Source: Solimonas sp. SE-A11
GTDB lineage: Bacteria > Pseudomonadota > Gammaproteobacteria > Nevskiales > Nevskiaceae
Assembly (NCBI RefSeq): GCF_030345715.1
Contig: NZ_JAUASX010000019.1
Coordinates: 1-64,000, forward strand
Direction of reading: 5' to 3'
DNA length: 64,000 bases
Both the position numbers and the translations under genes were made by a program. Numbering within the stretch: the first letter of the stretch is position 1; each line of letters opens with the position of its first letter. Below are positions 42,213 through 55,460 of the stretch, piece by piece. The notes beneath the pieces were generated by a model. That model searched no databases, was not told where the DNA came from, and worked only from the letters and a program-made list of their open reading frames with translations.

Positions 42213-45200
42213 TCAGATCAGCTTGTTCAGCACCGACAGCTCCTGCGCCAGGCGGACGTCGCCGTCCACGCGCAGCTTGCCGCGCTGGTACAGGTCACGT
42301 ACCTGGACCTCGCCCTTGACCAGGGCCACCAGGTCCTCGTCGGCGATACCGAACACGGCACTCGCCTCGCCTGCCGCGCCCTGCTCCACTTTCGGAGCCG
42401 GGCCGGAGAGGTCCACCAGCCAGCTGGCCTCGGGGCTCTTCAGGTTGAAGCGGATCACTTGGCCCTTAAGGCCGTTGACTGCCTTCGGGTCGCTGCCCAG
42501 GCGCTGCTGCAAGGCGGCGAAGATCTCGCCGCCACGGCCGGGTTTTGCCGCCGCCGGTGCCGCGGCTGCCGCCGCCTTGGGCGCCGCTGCGCCGCCGGCG
42601 CCCCGTGCCTTCACCACTTCCTCCAGCAGCTTGGGATCGAGCTTCTGCAGGAAGCCGAGCTTCTGCGAGGCCATGACGTTGCCGCTGACCTTCATCTTGC
42701 CGCCGAAGTACAGCTTGTTCGGGTCGGCCTTGCCGGTGGACATGGCGATGAAGTCATCCTCGCTCAGCTCCAGCGTCACGTCAGGGCTGGCGGCATCGCC
42801 CTGCTTCACGCTGCCGTCGCCGGACTTCAGGTCCAGGTGCCAGGCGCTGTCCGGGCCGGTCAGCTTGAACTGGAACAGGGTCTTGATCTGGTCACCCAGG
42901 CCCTTGTTGGCCGCCAGGTGCTTACCGATGGCCGCGAAGATGTCGGACGAGTTGGGGCCGCTGGACGCTGCCGCCGGAGCGGCGGCAGGTGCGGCACCGG
43001 CGCGGGCTGCGATGGCCTCCGCCAGCAGTTTCGGATCGAGCTTCTGCAGGAAGCCGAGCTTCTGCGAGGCCATGACGTTACCGCTGACCTTCATCTTGCC
43101 GCCGAAGTACAGCTTGTTCGGATCCGCCTTGCCGGTGGACATGGCGATGAAGTCATCCTCGCTCAGTTCCAGCGTGACGTCGGCCGTGGCTGCGTTGCCC
43201 TGCTTGACCTCGCCATTGCCGGACTTGAGGTCCAGGTACCAGCTGGAATCCGGTGACTTCAGCTGGAACTGGAACACCGTCTTGATCTGGTCACCCAGGC
43301 CCTTGGTCGCGACCAGGTGCTTGCCGATCGCGGCGAACACGTCGGCCGATACCGGGCCGCTGGCGGCGGCCGGTGCCGCCGTGGCGGCAACGGCCTTGGC
43401 GGCCACCTTGCGCTGAGGGATCTGCTCGTAGAGCTCCACCGCCGCGCCCTTGATGACGACCTTGTCGCGCTCCTTGACCTTGGTCTCGAAGACAATGCGG
43501 GTTTCGGACTCCTTCCACATGCGCGTCACCAGGGTCTCGCCGGGGAACACGCTGTCGGCGAAGCGCACCTTGATGCTCTTGAAGCGGCGCGGATCGTTGT
43601 TGAGAAAGCTCTTGATCACGTGGCGGCCGACATGGCCATAGGTGCACAGGCCATGCAGGATCGGCTTGTCGAAGCCGAAGGCCTTGGCAAACGCCGGATC
43701 CACGTGTAGCGGGTTCCAGTCACCGGACAGGCGGTACAGCAGGGCCTGGTTGGGGTCGGTCTTTTCCTCGACCACCGCGTCGGGCTCACGCGCCGGCGGC
43801 ACGTTGACGTCCTGCGAGGGGCCGCGGTCACCGCCCCAGCCGCCCGCACCGCGGACGAAGGTAGTGATCTCGTTGTAGGCCACTTCCTCGCCGGTCTCGT
43901 CGGTGGTGGACACCGCCATGATCACCACGGCATGCGGCGCCTTGTCGTAGGCGGCCTTCATGCGGAAGGTACTCTTGAGCTTGCCCTTAGGCGCCAGCGG
44001 ATACTTGAGTTCGGTGTACTGCTCGCCGTGCAGCACGCGCTCGAAGCCGAAGTTGAAGCCCTTGACCGGCTGCTTGCCTTCCTTGGCCAGCGCCAGCATG
44101 GCGTTCATCGGAGGCATCACGGCGTAGGTCGGCAGCGCGTAGAACTTGTCGCCCTTCAGCTCGTTGACGTAGGCCAGTTCCTTATCGTCGAGCGGATTAT
44201 TGGCCGCGCCGACGCCGAGGGCATACAGGGCCAGGTCGCGCTGGTCGTAGGTGGAATCCAGCGTCACCTCCGACTTGGAGGCCTCGTCCAGGTCGATGAA
44301 CTCGTTGCCGCCGAGCGACTTCGCGCTCATGTTGGACAGCAGCGGCGCCATCGACTCGTTGATGTTGGTCGGGTACTCGCCGTCCTTGAAGTCGGTGACC
44401 TTGGCCCAGTTCTTGGCCACCTCTTCCGGGCCGAAGCCACGGCCGATCTTGAAGGAGTGCCCGCGAGTGCGCTCCCAGCGCAGCTTGGCGTGGTAGCCGG
44501 CGCCCACTTCGAACAGGCCGCCGGTCTCCTTGCAGTCCTCGTGGCAGAGCCACCCGACCAGCGGGCTGACGTACTCCGGCTTTAGCGCGTCGATCAGTTC
44601 CGGCGGTAGCACCGTCTCGGTCAGGCGGCTGCCTGCGATCGGGGCAATGGTGTTGACGTGGACGTTCTTGCTGCGGCCTTCCTGCGCCAGGGTATTGGAC
44701 AGGCCCACCAGCGCCAGCTTGGCCGCCGAGTAGTTGGCCTGGCCGAAGTTGCCGTAGATGCCCGCCGCCGAGGTGGTCATCACGATGCGGCCGTAGCCCT
44801 TGTCGCGCATGATCGGCCAGGCCGCATGCGACACCGCGAAGGAACCGTTCAGGTGTACGCGCACGATCAGGTTCCAGTCGTCCACGGTCATCTTGTGGAA
44901 GCTGGTATCGCGCAGGATGCCGGCGTTGTTGATGACGATATCCACCGTGCCGAAGGCATCGACGGCGGTCTTCACGATGCTGGCGCCGTCCTCGACGGAG
45001 TCGTAGTTCGCCACAGCCTGGCCGCCGAGCGCCTTGATCTCCTCGACCACCTTGTCGGCCGCCGCGGAGGACTTGCCGCCGCCGTGGATGTTGCCGCCGA
45101 GGTCATTGACCACCACGTGCGCGCCGCGCGCGCCGAACATCAGCGCATGCTGCCGGCCCAAGCCATTGCCGGCACCGGTGACGATGACGACCTTGCCGTC

Positions 45201-45221
45201 ATAGCGAAGCTGATCTGCCAT
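42213..45221 (-). CDS. Multifunctional beta-oxidation enzyme type 2: 3-hydroxyacyl-CoA dehydrogenase, enoyl-CoA hydratase 2 and three SCP2 domains
   Basis: 1002 residues. An SDR domain (about 1-300) has [10 protein letters not shown], Ser151, Tyr164 and Lys168. A hydratase-2 (MaoC-like) region (about 325-600) has the signature [14 protein letters not shown] (Asp501, Asn503, His506). Three SCP2 domains then lie at about 625-735, 758-868 and 898-1002, joined by Ala/Pro linkers. The order SDR-hydratase-SCP2 is that of human HSD17B4 (MFE-2), which has only one SCP2. The first two SCP2 copies share an almost identical stretch, indicating recent duplication. The enzyme would hydrate enoyl-CoA and oxidise the (3R)-hydroxyacyl-CoA with NAD. 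Confidence 0.93.
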   Translation of the reverse strand: MADQLRYDGKVVIVTGAGNGLGRQHALMFGARGAHVVVNDLGGNIHGGGKSSAAADKVVEEIKALGGQAVANYDSVEDGASIVKTAVDAFGTVDIVINNAGILRDTSFHKMTVDDWNLIVRVHLNGSFAVSHAAWPIMRDKGYGRIVMTTSAAGIYGNFGQANYSAAKLALVGLSNTLAQEGRSKNVHVNTIAPIAGSRLTETVLPPELIDALKPEYVSPLVGWLCHEDCKETGGLFEVGAGYHAKLRWERTRGHSFKIGRGFGPEEVAKNWAKVTDFKDGEYPTNINESMAPLLSNMSAKSLGGNEFIDLDEASKSEVTLDSTYDQRDLALYALGVGAANNPLDDKELAYVNELKGDKFYALPTYAVMPPMNAMLALAKEGKQPVKGFNFGFERVLHGEQYTELKYPLAPKGKLKSTFRMKAAYDKAPHAVVIMAVSTTDETGEEVAYNEITTFVRGAGGWGGDRGPSQDVNVPPAREPDAVVEEKTDPNQALLYRLSGDWNPLHVDPAFAKAFGFDKPILHGLCTYGHVGRHVIKSFLNNDPRRFKSIKVRFADSVFPGETLVTRMWKESETRIVFETKVKERDKVVIKGAAVELYEQIPQRKVAAKAVAATAAPAAASGPVSADVFAAIGKHLVATKGLGDQIKTVFQFQLKSPDSSWYLDLKSGNGEVKQGNAATADVTLELSEDDFIAMSTGKADPNKLYFGGKMKVSGNVMASQKLGFLQKLDPKLLAEAIAARAGAAPAAAPAAASSGPNSSDIFAAIGKHLAANKGLGDQIKTLFQFKLTGPDSAWHLDLKSGDGSVKQGDAASPDVTLELSEDDFIAMSTGKADPNKLYFGGKMKVSGNVMASQKLGFLQKLDPKLLEEVVKARGAGGAAAPKAAAAAAPAAAKPGRGGEIFAALQQRLGSDPKAVNGLKGQVIRFNLKSPEASWLVDLSGPAPKVEQGAAGEASAVFGIADEDLVALVKGEVQVRDLYQRGKLRVDGDVRLAQELSVLNKLI
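42634..42782. repeat. Intragenic repeat, copy in the second SCP2 domain
   Basis: 149 bases nearly identical to 43033-43181 (five mismatches by eye), offset 399 bases or 133 codons, in the same orientation. The encoded residues are the same. It marks an in-frame duplication of an SCP2 domain. Confidence 0.9.
43033..43181. repeat. Intragenic repeat, copy in the first SCP2 domain
   Basis: Partner of 42634-42782, differing at five positions. A perfect register for unequal recombination, which would change the number of SCP2 domains by one without breaking the frame. Confidence 0.9.
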
Positions 45222-45309
45222 TGAAGCGTCTCCAGAACTCTCTGTCTTGTTTTGAAAACCCGGGCCACGGATAGCCCGGTCTTGCGCAGGGATGTGTGAG
45301 CCGGAACGC

Positions 45310-46452
45310 TTACAGCGTTCTGGCGATCAACTCCTTCATGATCTCGTTGGTGCCGCCGTAGATGCGCTGCGCGCGCGAATCCACCCAGGCGCGGGCGATC
45401 GGGTACTCCAGCATGTAGCCGTAGCCGCCGTGCAGCTGCAGGCACTGGTCGATCACCTTGCACATCAGGTCGGACGTCCACATCTTGGCCGTGGCGGCGT
45501 CGTCCACGCCCAGCTTCTTCTTCACCACCAGCTCGACGCAGCGGTCCACGTAGACGCGGCCAATGGCCAGTTCGGCCTTCATCTCGGCCAGCTTGAAGCG
45601 GGTGTTCTGGTAGGAAGCCACCGGCTTGCCGAAGACCTTGCGGTTGCGGGTGTATTCCAGGGTGTGCTTCATGGCCGCTTCGGCGCCGGCGATCGAGGTG
45701 ATCGCGATCATCAGGCGCTCCCAGGCCAGCTCCTGCATCAGCATGATGAAGCCCATGCCTTCCTTGCCGCCCAGCAGGTTTGCCTTGGGCACGCGCACGT
45801 CCTTGAAGAACAGCTCGCAGGTGTCCTGCGCATGCATGCCGATCTTGCGCAGCGGCTTGCCCTTGCTGAAGCCCGGGGTGTTGGCTTCCACCAGCAGCAG
45901 CGAGATGTCCTTGGCGCCCTCGCCCGAGTTGCCGGTCTTGGCGACGACGATGGCCAGGTCGCAGAGATAGCCGTTGGTGATGAAGATCTTGGAGCCGTTC
46001 AGCACGTACTCGTCGCCGTCGAGCACGGCGGTGGTCTTGACCGCCTGCAGGTCGGAGCCGGTGCCGGGTTCGGTCATGGCGATGGCGCCGACCAGCTCGC
46101 CGGTGGCCATGCGCGGCAGGTACTGGGCCTTCTGCTCCTTGGTGCCGAAGTTGTTGATGTACGGCGCCACGATGTCCGAATGCAGCGAGAAGCCGACGCC
46201 GGAATCGCCGGCATAGGACTGCTCTTCCATCAGGATCGTGCTGTAGGTGCGGTCCACGCCCAGGCCGCCGAACTCCTCCGGCATGGTCACGCAGAGCAGG
46301 CCCATTTCGCCGGCCTTGTTCCAGAGCTGGCGGTCCACATGCTGCTGGGCCTCCCAGGCCTCGCGGTGCGGGACGACTTCTTCGGCGAAGAAGCGGCGGA
46401 CAGTCTTGCGGAAATCTTCGTGCTCGGCCGTGAAAAGGCTACGCGGGATCAT
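45310..46452 (-). CDS. Acyl-CoA dehydrogenase
   Basis: 380 residues of full family length. Motifs: AMTEPGTGSDLQAVKT (FAD/substrate), FITNGYLCDLAIVVAK, QLHGGYGYMLEYP, and IYGGTNEIMKELIAR at the C-terminus, which carries the usual catalytic-base position. It makes the 2,3-double bond for the hydratase of the next gene. It is the first gene of the operon and is divergent from the TetR regulator, with the palindromic operator between them. Confidence 0.94.
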   Translation of the reverse strand: MIPRSLFTAEHEDFRKTVRRFFAEEVVPHREAWEAQQHVDRQLWNKAGEMGLLCVTMPEEFGGLGVDRTYSTILMEEQSYAGDSGVGFSLHSDIVAPYINNFGTKEQKAQYLPRMATGELVGAIAMTEPGTGSDLQAVKTTAVLDGDEYVLNGSKIFITNGYLCDLAIVVAKTGNSGEGAKDISLLLVEANTPGFSKGKPLRKIGMHAQDTCELFFKDVRVPKANLLGGKEGMGFIMLMQELAWERLMIAITSIAGAEAAMKHTLEYTRNRKVFGKPVASYQNTRFKLAEMKAELAIGRVYVDRCVELVVKKKLGVDDAATAKMWTSDLMCKVIDQCLQLHGGYGYMLEYPIARAWVDSRAQRIYGGTNEIMKELIARTL

Positions 46453-46484
46453 CAGGGGGCTCCGGAAGGAAATGGATCATTTAC

Positions 46485-46502
46485 ATACAGTCTGGACTGT
46501 AT
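46485..46502. promoter_or_regulatory. Palindromic operator between the TetR gene and the beta-oxidation operon
   Basis: ATACAGTC-TG-GACTGTAT is a perfect 8-bp inverted repeat with a two-base centre, lying 33 bases before the acyl-CoA dehydrogenase start and about 95 before the TetR start. Size and position fit a TetR-family operator controlling both directions. Confidence 0.75.
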
Positions 46503-46596
46503 CATAGTGGTCCAGCCGGAAGGGCTGTCAACCGTGGCGCGAGGGCCGCGGGCCAAGCCTTTAATGGCATTAAAGTTCTTGCCGAGAGGGTCCGGG

Positions 46597-47301
46597 ATGT
46601 CCAGAATCGCGCCCGCCATGAAAACCGCCATTACCGAGAAGCCGCGCCGGCGCACGCAGGAAGAGCGCAGCGAGGCCATGCGCAAGCGCCTGCTCGCCGC
46701 CACGCTGGAAAGCTTGGCGGAAGACGGCTATGCCGGCAGCACGCTGAGCTCCATCGTGCGCCGCGCCGGCGTGTCGCGTGGCGCACAGGTGCACCACTAC
46801 CCCAGCAAGCAGGCCCTGCTGCTGGATGCCTCGGAAGACCTGCTCAAGCGCACCTACCGCCGCCTGGGCACACTGCTGCTGTCCATCTCGGAGGAAGACA
46901 ATCGCCTGCAGGCCCTGGTGGATGCCTGCTGGGAGCAGATGTTCGCCACCCCGCTCTACCGCGCCTACTGCGAGCTGGTGGCCGCCAGCCAGCGCGACGA
47001 GGAACTGGCGCAGGCGCTGGGCGCGATGCTGCGGCGCGTGATGGCGCTGTTCGAGCCGGCCGCCAACTACTACTTCGAAACCAGCGGCACCAAACTGCGG
47101 CCGGCCGACATGTTCCTGCAGCTCAGCTGCCTGCTCAGCGGGCTCGGTCTGCAGGCCACGCTATTGAGCAAGCCGGTGATCCGCTCGCAACTCGACGGCT
47201 GGGTGCGCCAGGCATCGCCGATCCTGCGCGCCCGAAAGGGCATCACCAGCCCACCGCCGCGACCGGCATCCTGGGATCGTGTGCTGGAAACCGTAGGCTG
47301 A
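46597..47301 (+). CDS. TetR-family transcriptional regulator
   Basis: 234 residues from the ATG at 46597 (another ATG at 46618). N-terminal HTH: RRRTQEERSEAMRKRLL, then STLSSIVRRAGVSRGAQVHHY, typical TetR. The C-terminal ligand domain is helical with no specific family signal. It is divergent from the acyl-CoA dehydrogenase and probably represses the operon until an acyl-CoA or other pathway intermediate binds (inference from position and operator). Confidence 0.93.
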   Translation: MSRIAPAMKTAITEKPRRRTQEERSEAMRKRLLAATLESLAEDGYAGSTLSSIVRRAGVSRGAQVHHYPSKQALLLDASEDLLKRTYRRLGTLLLSISEEDNRLQALVDACWEQMFATPLYRAYCELVAASQRDEELAQALGAMLRRVMALFEPAANYYFETSGTKLRPADMFLQLSCLLSGLGLQATLLSKPVIRSQLDGWVRQASPILRARKGITSPPPRPASWDRVLETVG

Positions 47302-47351
47302 ACCCTGGCCGCTGCGGGCGGTCCAAATGGGCATCTCGGTATGGAGCCCTC

Positions 47352-47525
47352 ATGGCACGCGACAAGGAACGTCACCCGAGCATCAAGGATTCACGCAAGC
47401 CTGCGCCGGTGAAGGATCCTCCTGTGCATCCACAGGAGCCCCCACTGAATCCGCCCATTGAAGTCGACAGCACGCCACCGCTGCCCGACGATGCCGTGGC
47501 ACAGGAACCTGAGGCGAGACGATGA
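47352..47525 (+). CDS. Small hydrophilic Pro-rich hypothetical protein
   Basis: 57 residues: a charged start (MARDKERHPSIKDSRK) and a proline-rich tail (PPVHPQEPPLNPPIEVD). Its TGA overlaps the ATG of the next gene (ATGA), which supports that both are real. No known family. Confidence 0.45.
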   Translation: MARDKERHPSIKDSRKPAPVKDPPVHPQEPPLNPPIEVDSTPPLPDDAVAQEPEARR

Positions 47526-47812
47526 CGACCACCATCGTCGTGCATCTGCCGGCACATCGCGCCATGGCATTGAAACTGCAGCCGCAAGAACCTGATGCGG
47601 CCGCGGCCTACGACCAGAATATCGTTGGCTACATGCAGTTCCTCAAGGACCAGGCGCAACGTGCCGGCCATGCGGTGACCGCAGACCAGCAGGATTTCGG
47701 CCCGATATTCTCGATAGATGAGAGTAGCCATGCCGACAAGCTCGCCGCGCACGCCTGGCTGGAATCGCAACCGGATATCTGGAACTGGATGCCCTCCGCG
47801 TCCATTCGCTGA
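47522..47812 (+). CDS. Hypothetical protein
   Basis: 96 residues, start overlapping the previous stop by four bases. The middle has YMQFLKDQAQRAGHAVTAD and a tail rich in Trp (WLESQPDIWNWM). No family recognised. It lies 213 bases upstream of glgE in the same direction; that gap contains no gene and probably the promoter of the glucan operon. Confidence 0.5.
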   Translation: MTTTIVVHLPAHRAMALKLQPQEPDAAAAYDQNIVGYMQFLKDQAQRAGHAVTADQQDFGPIFSIDESSHADKLAAHAWLESQPDIWNWMPSASIR

Positions 47813-48025
47813 GTCGTCCTTGCGTTGAAATCGTGCTCGCAGCGCCATGCAGGCTGCATGAACGCCCATGCAAGTTGCACCGGCCAATCGAAGCTCATCG
47901 GCCGACCATGATTGCATCCATATGTAAGCGTTGATCTTTTTCCTTGGCCCGCCCCTTGCCTGACAAGGTCCCAGACCTGGCGCGGCAAGCGGGGTGTCTG
48001 CATGCCCACTGCCGCAGGAGAACGA

Positions 48026-49972
48026 ATGACAAAAAACAGGAATGGCGGCGCATCGGTCGTGGAAGCGGTATGCGCTCCGCGCATTGCCATCGAGCGCATC
48101 TCGCCCCAGGTAGATGAAGGGCGCTGGCCGGCGAAGGCCACCCTGCGCCAGGCGGTGACCGTAGAGGCCGATATCTTCATCGACGGACATGCGCAACTTG
48201 CCGTCAGCCTGGTGACGCCGCAGGCACGGGTGCCTATGCGCATCCTGGGTAACGACCGCTGGCGTGCCGTGATCGTGCCGCTGGGCCTCGGCCCGCAGCG
48301 TTGGTGCATCGAAGCCTGGCTGGATCGTTGGCAGGGTTTTCGCAGCGAACTGTCGAAGAAGCGCGATGCCCGACTGGGCTTGCAACTCGAGACCCAGGAA
48401 GGCATCGCCTTGCTGCAGCAGATCGCCAAGGAATCGTCCGCCAAGGCACTTGCGCCCTGGCTGGCCAAGCTGCAAGGCGCCCAGGATGCAGTCGCGCTGC
48501 TGCTCGACGAAGAGTTGGCGCAGCAGGTCGCGGCCGTCGATTCCCGCCCCTTCCTGGTCAACGCAGAATTCGTGATGGACGTGGAGCGCGAGCGCGCCGG
48601 CTTTGCCAGCTGGTACGAGCTGTTTCCTCGTTCGCTTGCATCGGATGCGCATCACCACGGGAGCTTCGACGATGTCATCGCGCGCTTGCCGGCGATCAAA
48701 GCGATGGGCTTCGACGTGCTGTATTTCCCGCCGATCCATCCTATCGGACTCAAGCATCGCAAGGGCCGTAACAATGCCCTGCACGCGGGCCCCGGCGAAC
48801 CTGGCAGCCCCTACGCCATCGGCAGCGTCGACGGCGGACATGAAGCAGTCCACCCTCAACTGGGTGGAATCGCCGGCTTCCGCCGCCTGAGCGAGGCCGC
48901 TGAGGCGCAAGGTCTGGAACTGGCGCTGGACTTCGCGGTGCAATGCTCGCCGGATCATCCCTGGCTGACGCAGCATCCCGAATGGTTCTCCTGGCGCCCC
49001 GACGGCAGCATCCGCTACGCCGAGAATCCGCCCAAGAAGTACGAGGACATCGTCAACGTCGACTTCTATGCCGAAGGCGCCACGCCTTCGCTGTGGCTGG
49101 CCTTGCGCGATGTGATCCAGGGTTGGATCGACGAGGGCGTGAAGATCTTCCGTGTCGACAATCCCCACACCAAGCCACTGCCCTTCTGGCAATGGCTGAT
49201 CGCCGACATCCGCTCGCGGCATCCAGAAGCCATCTTCCTTTCGGAGGCCTTCACCCGCCCCGCGATGATGTATCGCCTAGCCAAGATCGGCTTCCAGCAA
49301 AGTTATACCTACTTCACCTGGCGCAACGACAAGCGCGAGCTGACCCAGTACCTTACCGAGCTGACGCAGGGGCCGCCCAAGGACTTCTACCGGCCGCATT
49401 TCTTCGTCAACACGCCGGACATCAATCCCTATTTCCTGCAGACCTCGGGCCGACCCGGCTTCATGATCCGCGCTGCGCTGGCCACGACGCTGTCCGGCCT
49501 TTGGGGCATGTACAGCGGCTTCGAGCTCTGTGAATCGGCGGCACTCCATGGCAAGGAGGAATACCTGGACTCGGAGAAGTACGAGATCCGTCCTCGCGAC
49601 TGGCAGGCGCCGGGCAATATCGTTGCCGAGATCACCCGGCTCAACCGCATCCGCCGCGAGAATCCAGCGCTGCAGACGCACCTCGGCGTGAAGTTCTACA
49701 ACGCCTTCAACGACCAGGTGCTGTACTTCGGCAAGGCCACGCCAGATCGCAGCAACTTCATCCTCTGCGCCATAAGCCTCGACCCGCATCGTATCCAGGA
49801 GACGCAGTTCGAGGCGCCGCTCTGGGAGTTCGGCCTGCCCGACCATGGCGTGCTGGACGTGGAGGAGCTGATGCGCGGCAGCCGCTTCAGCTGGTTCGGG
49901 AAGATGCAGCACTGGCGTTTCATCCCGCAGGAACTGCCGTTCGCCATCTGGCGCATACGGCCACGCTCATAG
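48026..49972 (+). CDS. glgE: Alpha-1,4-glucan:maltose-1-phosphate maltosyltransferase GlgE
   Basis: 648 residues from the ATG at 48026, preceded by CAGGAG. GH13_3 enzyme: an N-terminal domain with RIAIERISPQVDEGRWPAK, then the barrel with IHPIGLKHRKGRNN. The nucleophile is Asp378 in FRVDNPHTKP and the acid Glu407 in FLSEAFTRP. GlgE elongates alpha-1,4-glucan using maltose-1-phosphate as donor. The downstream TreS-maltokinase fusion makes that donor from trehalose, so the two genes form the GlgE pathway. First large gene of the operon; the next start is 11 bases after its stop. Confidence 0.97.
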   Translation: MTKNRNGGASVVEAVCAPRIAIERISPQVDEGRWPAKATLRQAVTVEADIFIDGHAQLAVSLVTPQARVPMRILGNDRWRAVIVPLGLGPQRWCIEAWLDRWQGFRSELSKKRDARLGLQLETQEGIALLQQIAKESSAKALAPWLAKLQGAQDAVALLLDEELAQQVAAVDSRPFLVNAEFVMDVERERAGFASWYELFPRSLASDAHHHGSFDDVIARLPAIKAMGFDVLYFPPIHPIGLKHRKGRNNALHAGPGEPGSPYAIGSVDGGHEAVHPQLGGIAGFRRLSEAAEAQGLELALDFAVQCSPDHPWLTQHPEWFSWRPDGSIRYAENPPKKYEDIVNVDFYAEGATPSLWLALRDVIQGWIDEGVKIFRVDNPHTKPLPFWQWLIADIRSRHPEAIFLSEAFTRPAMMYRLAKIGFQQSYTYFTWRNDKRELTQYLTELTQGPPKDFYRPHFFVNTPDINPYFLQTSGRPGFMIRAALATTLSGLWGMYSGFELCESAALHGKEEYLDSEKYEIRPRDWQAPGNIVAEITRLNRIRRENPALQTHLGVKFYNAFNDQVLYFGKATPDRSNFILCAISLDPHRIQETQFEAPLWEFGLPDHGVLDVEELMRGSRFSWFGKMQHWRFIPQELPFAIWRIRPRS

Positions 49973-49983
49973 GGAAGGCATTC

Positions 49984-53255
<3,272 letters not shown>

Positions 53256-53259
<4 letters not shown>

Positions 53260-55460
53260 GGGCGCGCGACTCCAGCCTGTTCCTCCCCGCGGAGCAGGCC
53301 CAGGCATTGGCCGAAGGCCGACTCGGCGATCCTTTCGCCGCGCTGGGGCCCCATGAGGATGGGAATAACGTGGTGCTGCGCTGCTTCCTGCCCGGCGCCG
53401 AGGAGGTGGCCGCGGTGGACGAGAGCGGCGTGCTCGCGGTGCTCAAGCCCTTGCAGGTGCCGGGGCTGTTCGCCGGCCGCATCCCGCCGGCTCACCGCTA
53501 CCGGCTGCGCATCCACTGGCCAGGCGGTGGCGTGCAGGAGACCGAGGACCCCTATGCCTTCGGCCTTCTGCTGGGCGAACTGGACCTGCACCTGATCGGC
53601 GAAGGCCGTCATTACCGCCTCGGAAGCTGCCTGGGCGCGCAGCACGCCATCGTCGGCGGCGTGCCGGGCATCCGCTTCGCGGTATGGGCGCCCAACGCGC
53701 AGCGCGTATCGGTGATCGGCGACTTCAACCACTGGGACGGCCGGCGGCACCCGATGCGCCTGCGCCGGGGTAGCGGCATCTGGGAACTGTTCCTGCCGCG
53801 CCTCGCCACCGGAAGCCTGTACAAGTATGAATTGCTGGATGCGCTCGGACAGGTCGTGCAGAAGGCCGACCCCGTTGCGCTGCAGACCGAGCGCCCACCG
53901 CAGACCGCCTCCATCGTGGCCGCGGAGCGCCCCTACGACTGGACCGACGATGCCTGGATGGCCGGACGGGAAGCGTGCCAGTCGCCGCAGGCGCCGATCG
54001 CCGTGTACGAGCTGCATGCTAGCTCCTGGCGCAAGGGTGAGACGCCGGACTGGGACGCCCTGGCCGAACGCCTGATCCCCTATGTGCAGGACCTCGGCTT
54101 CACGCATATCGAACTGTTGCCGATCACCGCCCATCCCTTCGGCGGCTCCTGGGGATACCAGCCCCTGGGCATGTTCGCCCCGCAGGCGGACATGGGCGAA
54201 CCGGAGGCCCTCAAGCGTTTCATCGACCGCGCCCACTCTGCCGGTCTCGGCGTGCTGGCGGACTGGGTGCCGGCGCACTTTCCCAGCGATCCGCATGGGC
54301 TGGCGCGCTTCGACGGCACCGCGCTGTACGAACATGAGGATCCTCGCGAGGGCTATCACCAGGACTGGAACACGCTGATCTACAACTTCGGCCGGCGCGA
54401 GGTACAGGGCTTCCTGATCGCCAGCGCACTGCACTGGCTGCAGGAGTTCCACCTCGACGGGCTGCGCGTCGACGCGGTGGCGTCGATGCTCTACCGCGAC
54501 TACTCGCGCAAGCCCGGCGAGTGGGTACCCAACCGCTATGGCGGGCGCGAGAACCTGGAGGCCGTCGAGTTCCTGCGGCATCTCAACGAGGTGGTCGCGG
54601 CGCGCTGTCCCGGCGCCATCGTCGTCGCCGAGGAGTCCACCGCCTGGCCCGGCGTGACGCATGCGATCCAGGACGGCGGTCTCGGCTTCTCCTACAAGTG
54701 GAACATGGGCTGGATGCACGACACCCTGCAGTACATCCAGCGCGATCCACTGCATCGCGCCCATCATCATGATGGCATTGGCTTCGGCCTGGTCTATGCC
54801 TTCTCCGAGCGCTTCATGCTGCCGCTGTCCCACGACGAAGTGGTGCACGGCAAGGGTTCCATGATCGGCAAGATGCCGGGTGACCGCTGGCAGCAGTTCG
54901 CCAACCTACGCGCCTACTACGGTTTCATGTGGTCGCACCCCGGCAAGAAGTTGCTGTTCATGGGCGGCGAACTGGCACAGCCTCGGGAGTGGAACCACGA
55001 TGCCAGCCTGGACTGGGCCTTGCTGGAAGACCCGCTGCATCGCGGCGTCCACGACCTGCTGCGCGATCTCAACCGCATCTATCGCGAACAGCCGGCATTG
55101 CACGAATGCGACTGCGAGGGCTCGGGCTTCCACTGGATCGTCAGCGACGATCGCCAGAACAGCGTCTTCGCCTGGTACCGCGCCGGGCACCTGGCCGCAC
55201 CGCCGGTGATCGCCATCAGCAACTTCACGCCGGTGCCGCGCCATGGCTACCGCCTGGGCGCGCCGCGCGCGGGACGCTGGCGCGAAATCCTCAACAGCGA
55301 TGCCGCGATCTATGGCGGCTCCGGTGTCGGCAGCGGCGGCGAGTGCCAGGCCGACCCGCAGCCGAGCCATGGCCAACCTTACTCGCTGACCCTCACGCTG
55401 CCACCGCTAGCCACGCTGCTGCTGGCCTGGGAGCCGCAGGAGGCATCGCCGCATGTCTGA
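53256..55460 (+). CDS. glgB: 1,4-alpha-glucan branching enzyme GlgB
   Basis: 734 residues. An N-terminal branching-enzyme module (about 1-105) is followed by a CBM48 (about 120-220; [21 protein letters not shown]) and the GH13 barrel: [18 protein letters not shown], nucleophile in [17 protein letters not shown], acid in [13 protein letters not shown], and [14 protein letters not shown]. It introduces alpha-1,6 branches into the glucan made by GlgE. Overlaps the next gene by eight bases. Confidence 0.97.

Noticed and set aside
41053-43416. A 787-codon open frame on the plus strand
   Set aside because: Antisense to the thiolase and MFE-2 genes; no family resemblance.
47372-49222. A 616-codon minus-strand frame over glgE
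   Set aside because: Antisense to GlgE with its catalytic residues intact.
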